Source: JBBIRG01 sp964410965 | GTDB taxonomy: Bacteria; CLD3; SB21; JBBIRG01 | Direction: 5' to 3' | Length of the DNA: 64,000 nucleotides | Assembly: GCA_964410965.1 (NCBI GenBank) | Contig: CAYPIY010000014.1 | Coordinates: 11,849 to 75,848, forward strand | In this document: one piece after another, positions 42,480-50,842 of the stretch | Numbering within the stretch: position 1 is the stretch's first letter | Layout: each line of letters opens with the position of its first letter | Made by a program: the position numbers and the translations under genes | Notes under the pieces: generated by a model | Told to the model about the DNA's origin: nothing | What the model saw: the letters and a program-made list of their open reading frames with translations, nothing else | Database searches by the model: none

Positions 42480-44735
42480 ATGCATCAGGTTAAATGGCTT
42501 CCGGCGGACCGGATCATGGAACCGGAGGTGAATCCGGAACTGGCGAGACATCACGGATTGCTGGACGACGAATACGGGCGGATCCTCAGGATACTCGGGC
42601 GGACGCCGACTTTCACGGAACTTGGCATTTTCAGCGTCATGTGGAGCGAGCACTGCAGTTACAAGAACTCCATCGCACTGCTCAAGACGCTTCCGAAAAA
42701 GGGCGCGAATGTTCTCAAGGGCGCCGGCGAGGAAAACGCGGGCCTGATCGATATCGGCAATAATCTCGCCGTAGCGTTTAAGATCGAAAGCCACAACCAT
42801 CCGTCCGCGGTAGAGCCTTATCAGGGCGCCGCCACGGGCGTAGGCGGGATTCTCCGCGACATTTTCACCATGGGCGCCCGTCCCATAGCGGCGCTGAACT
42901 CACTCCGGTTCGGCGACCTCAAAGAAGCGCGTACGCGCCATCTGTTCGCGAATGTCGTCAAAGGCATCGGGGATTACGGCAATTGTTTCGGAGTGCCCAC
43001 CGTCGCCGGTGAGGTTTATTTCGATGACTGTTATTTTGACAATCCGCTGGTCAACGCCATGGCGGTGGGAATCGTCCATCATCACCAGACGGCGAGCGCG
43101 GTCGCGAAGGGAAAAGGAAATCCCGTGATGATCGTGGGGTCATCGACCGGCCGCGATGGCATTCACGGCGCGACTTTCGCGTCGGTGGAAATATCAGAGG
43201 AAAGCGAATCGAGGAAATCAAACGTCCAGGTCGGCGACCCGTTCACGGAAAAACTGCTTCTGGAGGCCACGCTGGAAGCGATTCAGTCGGGATACATCAT
43301 CGGGATCCAGGATATGGGCGCGGCGGGACTCACCTGCTCCGGCTCGGAAATGAGCGCCAAAGGCCAGTCGGGAATGGAGATCGAACTGTCGCTCGTACCG
43401 GTCCGCGAAGACAACATGACGCCGTATGAGATCATGCTTTCAGAGAGCCAGGAACGGATGCTGCTGGTCGCCGAAAAGGGTCATGAATCCGAAGTACAGA
43501 AAATATTTGAGAAATGGGATCTTCATGCGGTCATCATCGGGCAGGTGACGGATGACGGATTGCTTCGAGTGAAATACCAGGGCAGGACATTCGCCGAGAT
43601 TCCGGCGCATGAACTCGTACTGGGCGGAGGCGCGCCCGTGTATCAACGGGAAACGCAAAAACCGGATTATGTGGAGGAATTAAAAAAACTCGATGTAGAT
43701 TCTCTTCGTGTTCCGTTTGACCTGAATCACACTCTGAAACAACTTCTCGCGTCTCCTAATATCGCCAGCAAAGAATGGGTGTATGAACAGTATGATTCCA
43801 TGGTTCGCACCAATACGGTCGTGACGCCGGGCAGCGACGCGGCGGTGATCCGTATCAAAGGAACAACCAAAGCGCTCGCGACGAAAGTGGACTGCAACGC
43901 GCGATATGTGTACCTGAATCCGAAACGGGGAACGATGATCGCGGTGGCGGAAGCCGCGCGGAATGTCGTGTGTTCCGGGGCGAAACCGACAGCGATCACC
44001 AATTGCCTGAATTTCGGGAATCCTTACAAACCGGGCATGTACTGGCAGTTCAAGGAAGCGATCGACGGTATGCGTGAAGCCTGCCTTGCCTTCGATACGC
44101 CCGTCACGGGCGGAAACGTGAGCTTCTACAACGAGAGCCCGGATTACGCCGTTTATCCGACGCCGACAATCGGCATGATCGGCATCATTGACCATGTGTG
44201 GAAAACCGTTACATCATGGTTTAAGGACGAGGGCGACCTGATTTTCCTGATCGGAAAAAACGGAGACGAAATCGGCGGCAGTGAATACCTGAAATTAATT
44301 CACGGAAAAGTTTGCGGCGACATTCCTCAATTGAATCTTGATTATGAGAAAGCGGTTCAGAAAACGGTGCTCGACGCGATTGATCACGGATCGGTGAAGT
44401 CCGCGCATGACGTGTCCGACGGAGGGCTGGCTGTGGCGCTGGCGGAATGTTGTTTTCAGAATTCCGGCCGCCGCGTAATCGGAGCTAAAATTAATATACA
44501 ATCTGATATTCGTCCTGATTTGCTGTTATTCGGGGAAACCCAGTCAAGAGTGATCGTGACGGTTCCCGACTGCCGTGCCGATCTTGTTCCTCAGCTTGCC
44601 AAAGCCAACGGCGTCGAGGCCGTTCAAATCGGAGTTGTCGGAGGATCGCACCTGACGATTAACGACTGGATTCACCTTCGCGTCAGGGAAATGGAAACTG
44701 TCTACCGTTCCGCCATTGCGCAAAGAATGCAATAA
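42480..44735 (+). CDS. purL: Phosphoribosylformylglycinamidine synthase, subunit PurL
   Basis: Small-type PurL is the ATP-dependent synthetase subunit of the fourth step of purine synthesis and works with separate PurQ and PurS. Neither partner gene is in this window. The 751 residues match the small form. The N-terminal linker has FTELGIFSVMWSEHCSYKNS, and the first AIR-synthase domain has AVAFKIESHNHPSAVEPYQG and GAATGVGGILRDIFTMGARP. GIQDMGAAGLTCSGSEM and MLSESQERMLLV follow. The second half repeats the fold (DAAVIRIKGTTKALATKVDC, PVTGGNVSFYNES, SAHDVSDGGLAVALAECCF). It is 18 bp after corA in an apparent operon. Confidence 0.97.
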   Translation: MHQVKWLPADRIMEPEVNPELARHHGLLDDEYGRILRILGRTPTFTELGIFSVMWSEHCSYKNSIALLKTLPKKGANVLKGAGEENAGLIDIGNNLAVAFKIESHNHPSAVEPYQGAATGVGGILRDIFTMGARPIAALNSLRFGDLKEARTRHLFANVVKGIGDYGNCFGVPTVAGEVYFDDCYFDNPLVNAMAVGIVHHHQTASAVAKGKGNPVMIVGSSTGRDGIHGATFASVEISEESESRKSNVQVGDPFTEKLLLEATLEAIQSGYIIGIQDMGAAGLTCSGSEMSAKGQSGMEIELSLVPVREDNMTPYEIMLSESQERMLLVAEKGHESEVQKIFEKWDLHAVIIGQVTDDGLLRVKYQGRTFAEIPAHELVLGGGAPVYQRETQKPDYVEELKKLDVDSLRVPFDLNHTLKQLLASPNIASKEWVYEQYDSMVRTNTVVTPGSDAAVIRIKGTTKALATKVDCNARYVYLNPKRGTMIAVAEAARNVVCSGAKPTAITNCLNFGNPYKPGMYWQFKEAIDGMREACLAFDTPVTGGNVSFYNESPDYAVYPTPTIGMIGIIDHVWKTVTSWFKDEGDLIFLIGKNGDEIGGSEYLKLIHGKVCGDIPQLNLDYEKAVQKTVLDAIDHGSVKSAHDVSDGGLAVALAECCFQNSGRRVIGAKINIQSDIRPDLLLFGETQSRVIVTVPDCRADLVPQLAKANGVEAVQIGVVGGSHLTINDWIHLRVREMETVYRSAIAQRMQ

Positions 44736-44756
44736 ACTCAGAAAGGGAGTATGAAT

Positions 44757-45209
44757 GTGAAAGCAGTATTGTTCCTTTTATTAACAGTCTTTTTGAGCTT
44801 CTGTGTCATACCGATATTCCTTTCCGCTCAGGAAGAGGATGAAACGGTCTCGGCGACTATTCTTTATGACGCATCCGGAAGCCGGATCGGAGAAATCGGG
44901 CAGGACGGCGTCGTCTATGATAAAGCCGGAAGCCGCATCGGCGAATTCGGATCCGACGGTACGGTATACGACGCCGCGGGAAGCCGCATCGGGGAAGTCA
45001 CCAGCGAAGGGTATGTGTATGACGCCTCCGGAAGCCGTTTGGGCGAGATCGATACCGAAGGCGTCGTGTACGACAAGTCCGGCAGCCGGATCGGCCAGGT
45101 CACTTCAAAAACAGTGTATGACGTTTCCGGATCACGGATCGGGGAGGCGGACGGCAACGCAAGTACGGATCACATCGCCGCTTTTTTCTTTTTCTTTTTT
45201 GTAAAATAA
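44757..45209 (+). CDS. Small exported protein made of six 17-residue repeats (beta-flower-like)
   Basis: A protein of about 150 residues. GTG 44757 is preferred, because AAAGGGAG ends about 7 nt upstream; ATG 44751 is only 1 nt from it. A signal peptide (KAVLFLLLTVFLSFCVIPIF..SAQ) precedes six tandem units of about 17 residues with the pattern V-Y-D-x-x-G-S-R-I-G-E-x-x-x-x-G, for example VVYDKAGSRIGEFGSDG and TVYDAAGSRIGEVTSEG. Each unit likely makes one two-stranded blade of a small beta-flower-like ring; the fold is inferred. The protein ends in a run of six Phe and then VK. Homologous short-repeat proteins with hydrophobic tails are found in Bacteroidota; function unknown. Confidence 0.78.
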   Translation: MKAVLFLLLTVFLSFCVIPIFLSAQEEDETVSATILYDASGSRIGEIGQDGVVYDKAGSRIGEFGSDGTVYDAAGSRIGEVTSEGYVYDASGSRLGEIDTEGVVYDKSGSRIGQVTSKTVYDVSGSRIGEADGNASTDHIAAFFFFFFVK

Positions 45210-45240
45210 TATATACATTATCATCCAACCGAGGTTTCCC

Positions 45241-45783
45241 ATGAATTTCAAAAGCCCCGAGGTTTTCCGTTTAAGCGAATGCAAACTGGATATCCACGAT
45301 TCCGCGTTCATCGCCGATTCGGCAACGGTGGTCGGAAACGTCAGAATTGACAAAAACGCCAGCATATGGTTCGGCGCTGTATTACGCGGCGACATGTGCC
45401 CGATCGTGATCGGGGAAAACACGAACATCCAGGACAATACCGTGATCCATGTGGACTGGAACCTCCCGGCGATCATCAGTCCGAACGTATCGGTCGGGCA
45501 CAGCGTGGTGATTCACGGCGCGAAGATCGGTTCCAACTGCATCATCGGCATGCACTCGACGATTTTAAGCGGAGCGGAAATCGGCGAGAACTGTATTATC
45601 GCGGCGGGAGCGGTGGTCATGCAGGGTCAGGTCATTCCGCCGAACTCGGTCGTGATGGGCATCCCCGCGCAGGTCAAAAAACAGGTCGATGCCAAGACAC
45701 TGGAGATGATTACAAAAAACTGGCAAATTTATTGCGATTACGCGAAAGAATTCAGGCAGTCCGTTTACCATAAAAAACTTTAA
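45241..45783 (+). CDS. Gamma carbonic anhydrase family protein
   Basis: A 180-residue left-handed parallel beta-helix protein made of hexapeptide repeats (ATVVGNVRIDKNASIWFGAV, VIGENTNIQDNTVIHVD, NCIIGMHSTILSGAEIGENC). The zinc-binding histidines of gamma carbonic anhydrase-like proteins are matched by HVD, VGHSVVIHG and IGMHS. Many YrdA/CaiE-type relatives show no carbonic anhydrase activity, so the name describes the family rather than a proven reaction. A C-terminal helix follows (LEMITKNWQIYCDYAKEF). It lies 31 bp after the repeat-protein gene and 24 bp before the transporter gene. Confidence 0.88.
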   Translation: MNFKSPEVFRLSECKLDIHDSAFIADSATVVGNVRIDKNASIWFGAVLRGDMCPIVIGENTNIQDNTVIHVDWNLPAIISPNVSVGHSVVIHGAKIGSNCIIGMHSTILSGAEIGENCIIAAGAVVMQGQVIPPNSVVMGIPAQVKKQVDAKTLEMITKNWQIYCDYAKEFRQSVYHKKL

Positions 45784-45807
45784 TGAAACCAGAAAGGAAT
45801 ATTTCCT

Positions 45808-47256
45808 ATGGAATCTCTTACCAAACTGAAGAACAAGATTTTTACCGCGCCGGTCATCACCGGGATTTTTGTCACGGTGGTCTTGTTTTTCATCATGACC
45901 ATGTTTTCTTCCGAACCCGTTCTGCGTCATGAAATCAAAGACGGTCAGGAAACCATGAACTGGCTTTTGTTCGGCATTCGAGTTGAATTCATATTTTTCG
46001 GCCTGACGCTGGTCTGTGTCGCGTTATTCCATCATGCGGTATTGCAGGTCGCGCTGACGGGCCTGAGCGTCATTCTCGCCTATAAACTGATATTCACCGA
46101 TTTTAACGTGTGGCATCACATGTTCGGGGGCACGCACCCGATCTGGCGCGAAATGGCCGACAAAGAACTCCGCGAGGGTGAATGGCCGATCCTGCTTAAT
46201 CTTCTTGGATTACTGATCGGATTCGCGATCTTGGCGAAACATTTTGAGGAATCCAAAGTTCCGGATATACTTCCCAAGTGGCTGCCGAAAGGCGTCATGG
46301 GCGGCGTCATGCTGCTCGTATTGGTGTTCATTTTATCCTCCTTTCTGGATAATATCGCCGCGGCGATGATCGGCGGAACGATCGCGCTGGTTGTTTTTAG
46401 AAAGAATGTTCATATCGGATTTATCGCGGCGATTGTCGCGGCCAGCAATGCCGGGGGTTCCGGAAGCGTTGTGGGCGATACGACCACAACCATGATGTGG
46501 ATCGACGGCGTCGCGGCGGCTGATGTTCTTCATGCCTACGGCGCGGCTATTCCCGCACTGCTTGTTTTCGCATTCATCGCTGCTCGTCAGCAGCATCAAC
46601 TCCAACCGCTCGAAATGGCCGATATTACAGGCATCAAGATCGACTGGGTAAAAATTATCATCGTGGCGATGATCCTTGCCGGCACCATCGCGACCAATGT
46701 ATTGTTTGATTTTCCGGCGCTGGGAGTCTGGGCGGCGATCCTGGTCGGCGCGACGTTCAGTAAGACCCCGTGGCATGAAATTCCCAGCGCGTTCAAGGGC
46801 AGCGTGTTCCTGCTGTCGCTTGTGACCTGTGCGTCGATGATGCCCGTGAATGAATTGCCGCCCGCAACATGGCAATCGGCATTTTCACTGGGTTTCATTT
46901 CCGCCGTGTTTGACAACATCCCGCTGACCAAGCTTGCGCTTGACCAGGGCGGATACGACTGGGGAGTGCTCGCCTACACCGTCGGTTTCGGCGGATCGAT
47001 GATCTGGTTCGGATCCTCAGCCGGCGTAGCGATTTCCAACACGTTCCCGAAAGCCAAGTCCGTCGTGTTCTGGCTTAAAGACGGCTGGCATGTCGCTGTG
47101 GCTTATATCATTGGGTTCTTTATTATGCTCTATTTATTAGGCTGGGCTCCTCATGAACCGCACCGCAAGGAAGGCTCCAAAAAGAAAAGCGGTCATGGAG
47201 CAGTCATACAGAAACCGGTTCAGCTTGAATACGGAAGTTTCGCGCATATCCGGTAA
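45808..47256 (+). CDS. Ion-transporter superfamily membrane protein (NhaD/ArsB/citrate type)
   Basis: A 482-residue polytopic membrane protein with about 11-12 helices. Its inverted-repeat organisation is marked by two related stretches: SSFLDNIAAAMIGGTIALVVF (first half) and SAVFDNIPLTKLALDQGGYD (second half). The Asp-Asn pairs inside membrane helices are typical of Na/H antiporter NhaD and relatives in the ion-transporter superfamily. SNAGGSGSVVGDTTTTMMWI and GFGGSMIWFGSSAGVAISN resemble the glycine-rich hairpins of those proteins. The transported ion cannot be decided; sodium/proton exchange is the best guess. A perfect terminator hairpin follows the gene and closes the operon. Confidence 0.85.
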   Translation: MESLTKLKNKIFTAPVITGIFVTVVLFFIMTMFSSEPVLRHEIKDGQETMNWLLFGIRVEFIFFGLTLVCVALFHHAVLQVALTGLSVILAYKLIFTDFNVWHHMFGGTHPIWREMADKELREGEWPILLNLLGLLIGFAILAKHFEESKVPDILPKWLPKGVMGGVMLLVLVFILSSFLDNIAAAMIGGTIALVVFRKNVHIGFIAAIVAASNAGGSGSVVGDTTTTMMWIDGVAAADVLHAYGAAIPALLVFAFIAARQQHQLQPLEMADITGIKIDWVKIIIVAMILAGTIATNVLFDFPALGVWAAILVGATFSKTPWHEIPSAFKGSVFLLSLVTCASMMPVNELPPATWQSAFSLGFISAVFDNIPLTKLALDQGGYDWGVLAYTVGFGGSMIWFGSSAGVAISNTFPKAKSVVFWLKDGWHVAVAYIIGFFIMLYLLGWAPHEPHRKEGSKKKSGHGAVIQKPVQLEYGSFAHIR

Positions 47257-47270
47257 TTTTCGATAACTAC

Positions 47271-47303
47271 AAACCGGTCTGCCGTTCCGTCAGACCGGTT
47301 TTT
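47271..47303 (+). terminator. Intrinsic terminator of the CNNM-to-transporter operon
   Basis: AAACCGGTCTG pairs perfectly (11 bp) with CAGACCGGTTT around a 9-nt loop, followed by T-rich sequence. Confidence 0.9.
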
Positions 47304-47329
47304 CTTTCCATACTATGTGTAAAGTCAAT

Positions 47330-48127
47330 ATGAAAAAAGTCAGATTCGGAGAATGGATTTCGGAGGGTTTTCAGTTGCTGAAAGCAGAATGGCAAACCTG
47401 GGTTCTGATCAGCCTGATATATTTCATTCCGGTCGGGATTATTTATGGGATTTCGCAGATCATCAGTTTCCAGTTCAGCCAGCATATGAATGTGAACGCA
47501 CGATCGCTGGAGGATTTGATTCAGATCTTTTCGCAGAGCCTCGCCCAGTCGCTGATCCTGAGCCTGGTAACGGCGTTCGCGATGAATTTCGTTCAGGCGT
47601 TTCTCCTCGGAGGAATGTATAAGGCGGCGTTCAAGCAGATCCGCGGAGAATCCATAAGCGTCGGTGACCTTTTCAGCGGCACGGATTTGTTCGTGAAAAT
47701 CCTCGTCGCTTCGGTGCTGCTGACCATCATTCAGTTTGTCACGGTGATGATTTGTTATATCCCGATGCTGGTCGCGCAGGGACTGCTGTTTTTCACCATA
47801 CCGCTGATCGTACGGCAGAATCTTGAGCCGGTCGAGGCGCTGAAGTCCAGTTATCAGGAGACGAAGCAGGACTGGCTGATGTTCATCCTGTACGCGTTTG
47901 TAGTCAATGTTCTTGCGTTTATCGGCGTGATCGCCTGCCTGATCGGAATTTTATTTACGTTCCCGCTGCTTGTGATCCTTTCGGCGGTGGCGTACCGGGA
48001 TTGTTTTGAGGCTGACACTCCCATGACGCGGGCCGAGGCCCTGTCAACCAAATTCTGTCATGCCTGCGGCCAGCCGCTGGATGTGAAAGCGAATTTCTGC
48101 GGAAAATGCGGGGCAAGCCAGGTATGA
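47330..48127 (+). CDS. Membrane protein with C-terminal zinc ribbon (paralogue 1)
   Basis: A protein of about 265 residues (270 if the in-frame ATG 47315 is used; neither start has a strong ribosome site, but MKKVRFGEWISEGFQLLKAE aligns with the start of the next gene). It has four or five hydrophobic helices (TWVLISLIYFIPVGIIYGI, ILSLVTAFAMNFVQAFLLG, LLTIIQFVTVMICYIPMLV, FILYAFVVNVLAFIGVIACL) like DUF975/DUF4013-type membrane proteins. The C-terminus is a zinc ribbon, CHACGQPLDVKANFCGKCG, with two CxxC knuckles facing the cytoplasm by inference. It is followed by a clear paralogue, so the two arose by tandem duplication. Function unknown. Confidence 0.78.
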   Translation: MKKVRFGEWISEGFQLLKAEWQTWVLISLIYFIPVGIIYGISQIISFQFSQHMNVNARSLEDLIQIFSQSLAQSLILSLVTAFAMNFVQAFLLGGMYKAAFKQIRGESISVGDLFSGTDLFVKILVASVLLTIIQFVTVMICYIPMLVAQGLLFFTIPLIVRQNLEPVEALKSSYQETKQDWLMFILYAFVVNVLAFIGVIACLIGILFTFPLLVILSAVAYRDCFEADTPMTRAEALSTKFCHACGQPLDVKANFCGKCGASQV

Positions 48128-48192
48128 TCCCGGCAGTAGAATTCATTCAGTTAACGTTGTACATTTAAACCGTAATTCATGCGAGGATCAAT

Positions 48193-48975
48193 ATGTCTGG
48201 TGAAAATATAGTAAAATTCGGCGACTGGATTTCCGGGGGCTGGAACCTGTTCAAACAAGAATGGAAAACCTGGTCGCTCATGGGAGCGATTTTTTTCCTG
48301 CCCGTTCTGATTATCATCATCGCAGCGGCAATCGGAATCCTTCTGCTGTCCGCGCGCGGAAAACCGGATGCCGCCTTCGTCACGGGCATGATCGCGGTCC
48401 TTTTTCTGATGATGGCGGGAATCCTCGTCTATGTCAGTTATGTGACAGGCGGGTTGTACCTTACTGCCTTTAAGCAGATCCGGGGCGAAAAAATCGGGGT
48501 ATCGGACATCTGGTCCGGCGGAGCGTTTACCCTGAAAATCCTCGGCGCCAGCATCATCATTACATTCTTAACGCTCATCGGCGCGATCATGTGTTACTTT
48601 CCGGCTTTCGTGGTCGGCGGATGGCTGTACTTTACTCTGCCGCTGATCGTGAAGAAAGGACTCGGGGTCTTTGACGCCATGGGCAGGAGTTTCGACCTGA
48701 CGAAAAAAGGCTGGTTCATGTTCACGTTATTCGCCTTTGTGGTCGGCATGATATCGCAGATCGGCGTGTACGCGTGCTATGTGGGAATCGTTTTTACGCT
48801 TCCCCTGCTGTACACGATCTCCGCGGTGGCTTATACCGACTGCTTCGAGGGAGGATATCATCCGGAGGGCCAGGAAGTCCAGGGCGGTACGCCATCCCGG
48901 CATTGTTCTTCATGCGGAAAGCCCATTCCGGCGGATGCCAATTTCTGCGGCCATTGCGGAAGCGGCCAGCGGTAA
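48193..48975 (+). CDS. Membrane protein with C-terminal zinc ribbon (paralogue 2)
   Basis: A 260-residue paralogue of the preceding gene. It shares the opening VKFGDWISGGWNLFKQEWKT, the middle LTAFKQIRGEKIGVSDIWSGG, the membrane helix pattern, the YTDCFE motif and a zinc-ribbon end, CSSCGKPIPADANFCGHCG. The two proteins differ mostly in the helices. The pair may form a heteromeric membrane complex, or the second may be a diverged copy. There is a 65-bp gap between them with no terminator, so they are probably cotranscribed. No enzymatic motif was seen. Confidence 0.78.
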   Translation: MSGENIVKFGDWISGGWNLFKQEWKTWSLMGAIFFLPVLIIIIAAAIGILLLSARGKPDAAFVTGMIAVLFLMMAGILVYVSYVTGGLYLTAFKQIRGEKIGVSDIWSGGAFTLKILGASIIITFLTLIGAIMCYFPAFVVGGWLYFTLPLIVKKGLGVFDAMGRSFDLTKKGWFMFTLFAFVVGMISQIGVYACYVGIVFTLPLLYTISAVAYTDCFEGGYHPEGQEVQGGTPSRHCSSCGKPIPADANFCGHCGSGQR

Positions 48976-49118
48976 ATCGTGACGTTCCGTTATGAAAAGG
49001 AACCTGGATAACACGGGTTTCACCGATTCACCCGGTTGAGACAGCAATAATATTGATGGGTAATCCGTTTTATCCGTGAAATTCGTGTTCGCATTTATCC
49101 GCATTCAGTTCTTTTCAG

Positions 49119-49148
49119 TTGATTACATTGAAATTTTTTTTATATTTG
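49119..49148 (+). promoter_or_regulatory. Predicted promoter of the UbiA-family gene
   Basis: TTGATT (49119-49124) is followed after 16 nt by TATATTTG (49141-49148), which fits the TAnnTTTG element of Bacteroidota promoters. The ATG lies 43 nt downstream. Confidence 0.5.
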
Positions 49149-49191
49149 GCGTTTTACTGGACAGCAATATTAACTTGAAAAAAGGGAAAAT

Positions 49192-50082
49192 ATGTCAAAA
49201 TTCGCATTAACGCTCGGTCCGATGCGCGTACCTTTTTTAATTCTGACTCCCGCCTGTGTGGTGCTTGGGCTTGGAACGGCCCTGTGGACAAAAGGTTCCG
49301 TGGACTGGTGGTATTTTACCCTGGCCATGATTGGTGCTGTGGCGTCGCATATCAGCGTCAACTCATTTAATGAGTACCTGGATTTCAGAACCGGCCTGGA
49401 TTTCAGGACTCAGCGCACGCCTTTCAGCGGCGGAAGCGGAACTTTACCGCAGCATCCGGAGATGGCCGGAACGGCGCTATGGACAGCGCTTATCTCGATG
49501 ATCATCACCGCGGGTATAGGGATTTACTTTGTGTACGTCTGGGGTTGGAAACTGCTTCCTCTCGGCATCGCCGGAGTGATATTATTGTACGCTTATACCA
49601 AATGGCTGGTTTACAATCCCTGGCTGTGCCTGATCGCGCCGGGACTGGGGTTCGGGACGCTGATGGTTACGGGCACTCATTTTGTCCTGACAGGCGAATA
49701 TTCATGGACAGCATTTCTGGCGTCGTTCATACAGTTTTTTCTCGTAAGCAACCTTCTCTTTTTGAATCAGTTTCCCGACATTGAGGCCGACCGTTCGGTC
49801 GGGAAAAAACATTTTCCTGTGTTGCTCGGAGGGAAAAAAAGCAGCCTGATTTACGGTTTCTTTTTGCTGATGACGTATGTCGTGATCGCCGGCGGTGTAG
49901 CCGTAAAATTATTCCCCGTCACGGCGTTACTCGGATTGATCACTTTAGCGCTGGCGGTACCCGCGTTTATCGGTGCGAACAAATACCACGACAACATCCC
50001 TAAACTGATCCCGTTTATGGGGTTCAATGTGATCATTAATATTGTTACACCGGTTCTTGTCGCGATCGGAATGATGATCTGA
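49192..50082 (+). CDS. UbiA-family prenyltransferase
   Basis: A 296-residue integral membrane enzyme with about eight or nine helices. UbiA-family proteins join a prenyl chain to an aromatic acceptor (quinones, hemes, chlorophylls) or a related ring. The first Asp-rich motif is NSFNEYLDFRTGLD at residues 57-70, and the second is NQFPDIEADRSVGKKHFP near residue 195-205; both bind the Mg-diphosphate of the prenyl donor. The overall look is of MenA-like (menaquinone) proteins, but the acceptor cannot be decided here because no other quinone gene is nearby. A strong terminator follows. Confidence 0.88.
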   Translation: MSKFALTLGPMRVPFLILTPACVVLGLGTALWTKGSVDWWYFTLAMIGAVASHISVNSFNEYLDFRTGLDFRTQRTPFSGGSGTLPQHPEMAGTALWTALISMIITAGIGIYFVYVWGWKLLPLGIAGVILLYAYTKWLVYNPWLCLIAPGLGFGTLMVTGTHFVLTGEYSWTAFLASFIQFFLVSNLLFLNQFPDIEADRSVGKKHFPVLLGGKKSSLIYGFFLLMTYVVIAGGVAVKLFPVTALLGLITLALAVPAFIGANKYHDNIPKLIPFMGFNVIINIVTPVLVAIGMMI

Positions 50083-50105
50083 CATAAAACAATCTGCATT
50101 GTCTG

Positions 50106-50147
50106 ACCGTTCCGGAACCTTAATTAAAACACCGGAACGGTTTTTTT
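50106..50147 (+). terminator. Intrinsic terminator after the UbiA-family gene
   Basis: ACCGTTCCGG pairs perfectly (10 bp) with CCGGAACGGT around a 16-nt AT-rich loop, followed by seven T. Confidence 0.9.
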
Positions 50148-50676
50148 ATACTTTGAAGTCACTTCGGAAAAACCTGCAATCGTAATTGCTGATGACCCGT
50201 TTTTGAATTATGCTGAATTGAGTCTTTAAAAGGCCAATATTTTGGACTTCTTTCTTGATAATAGCTTCATAAGATCAATATTTTGATCCATAGCAAATTA
50301 TTTTTATCATAAATCAATTAAATACAAGGTCTTTCATTTTGGCATTAATTTTGTCACTAGTATTTGTTCTCTATGATAATGAAAAAAATAATAAATTTTT
50401 ATAAATTGTTTACTTTTTTAGGTTTATGATATTTATCAACAAATAAGATATGACATTGAACAAATATTTTTTTATCACTTCTAATGACCACTCAAGTGAA
50501 ATTTTGACCGCTTGCACTGAATTACTTTCTATTCACAGTAAAATGCGCTACCTTCTTACAAGGACTTGCCGGTATTATCTGAATAGAAAACTGCGACGAA
50601 GGAAATGACTTTATGAAATAATAAGGACCTCGGTTCTTTCCGGATGAGTCTGTCACGAATCGATGGTTCCGGAATC
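50148..50676. other. AT-rich gap upstream of the surface-protein array
   Basis: About 530 bp of visibly AT-rich sequence with no open frame of note. Its last 60 bp contain CGGTTCTTTCCGG and GGTTCCGG, possibly a degenerate form of the inverted repeat that follows. No RNA gene was recognised. Confidence 0.55.
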
Positions 50677-50696
50677 AAAAAAAAAAAAAAAAAAAA
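50677..50696. repeat. 20-A homopolymer tract
   Basis: Twenty consecutive A, 146 nt upstream of the first array gene and directly before the inverted-repeat element. Such tracts slip during replication and are also prone to sequencing error. Confidence 0.8.
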
Positions 50697-50699
50697 CAG

Positions 50700-50764
50700 T
50701 CGGTTCGGGTAGTCCGCTGCGGCGGACGTACTTGTCCTGAGTGAATCGAAGGATCGAGAACCGA
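50700..50764. repeat. Array leader repeat, copy 1
   Basis: A 65-bp element with ends TCGGTTCG and CGAGAACCGA that can pair, and an internal CCGCTGCGGCGG hairpin. The core GGACGTACTTGTCCTGAGTG is shared with copies 3, 4 and 5. Confidence 0.85.
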
Positions 50765-50842
50765 CAGCAAATAAAGCGCTTCCCTAAACAGTCCGACAAA
50801 AGCCGGGCTTGCTCAAAGCGACGAATATAAAGGAGACAGAAT

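Noticed and set aside
44757..45209. Tandem DNA repeat of about 51 bp as a CRISPR or minisatellite
   Set aside because: The period is a multiple of three, the protein pattern is conserved while codons vary, and a signal peptide precedes it, so it is a coding repeat.
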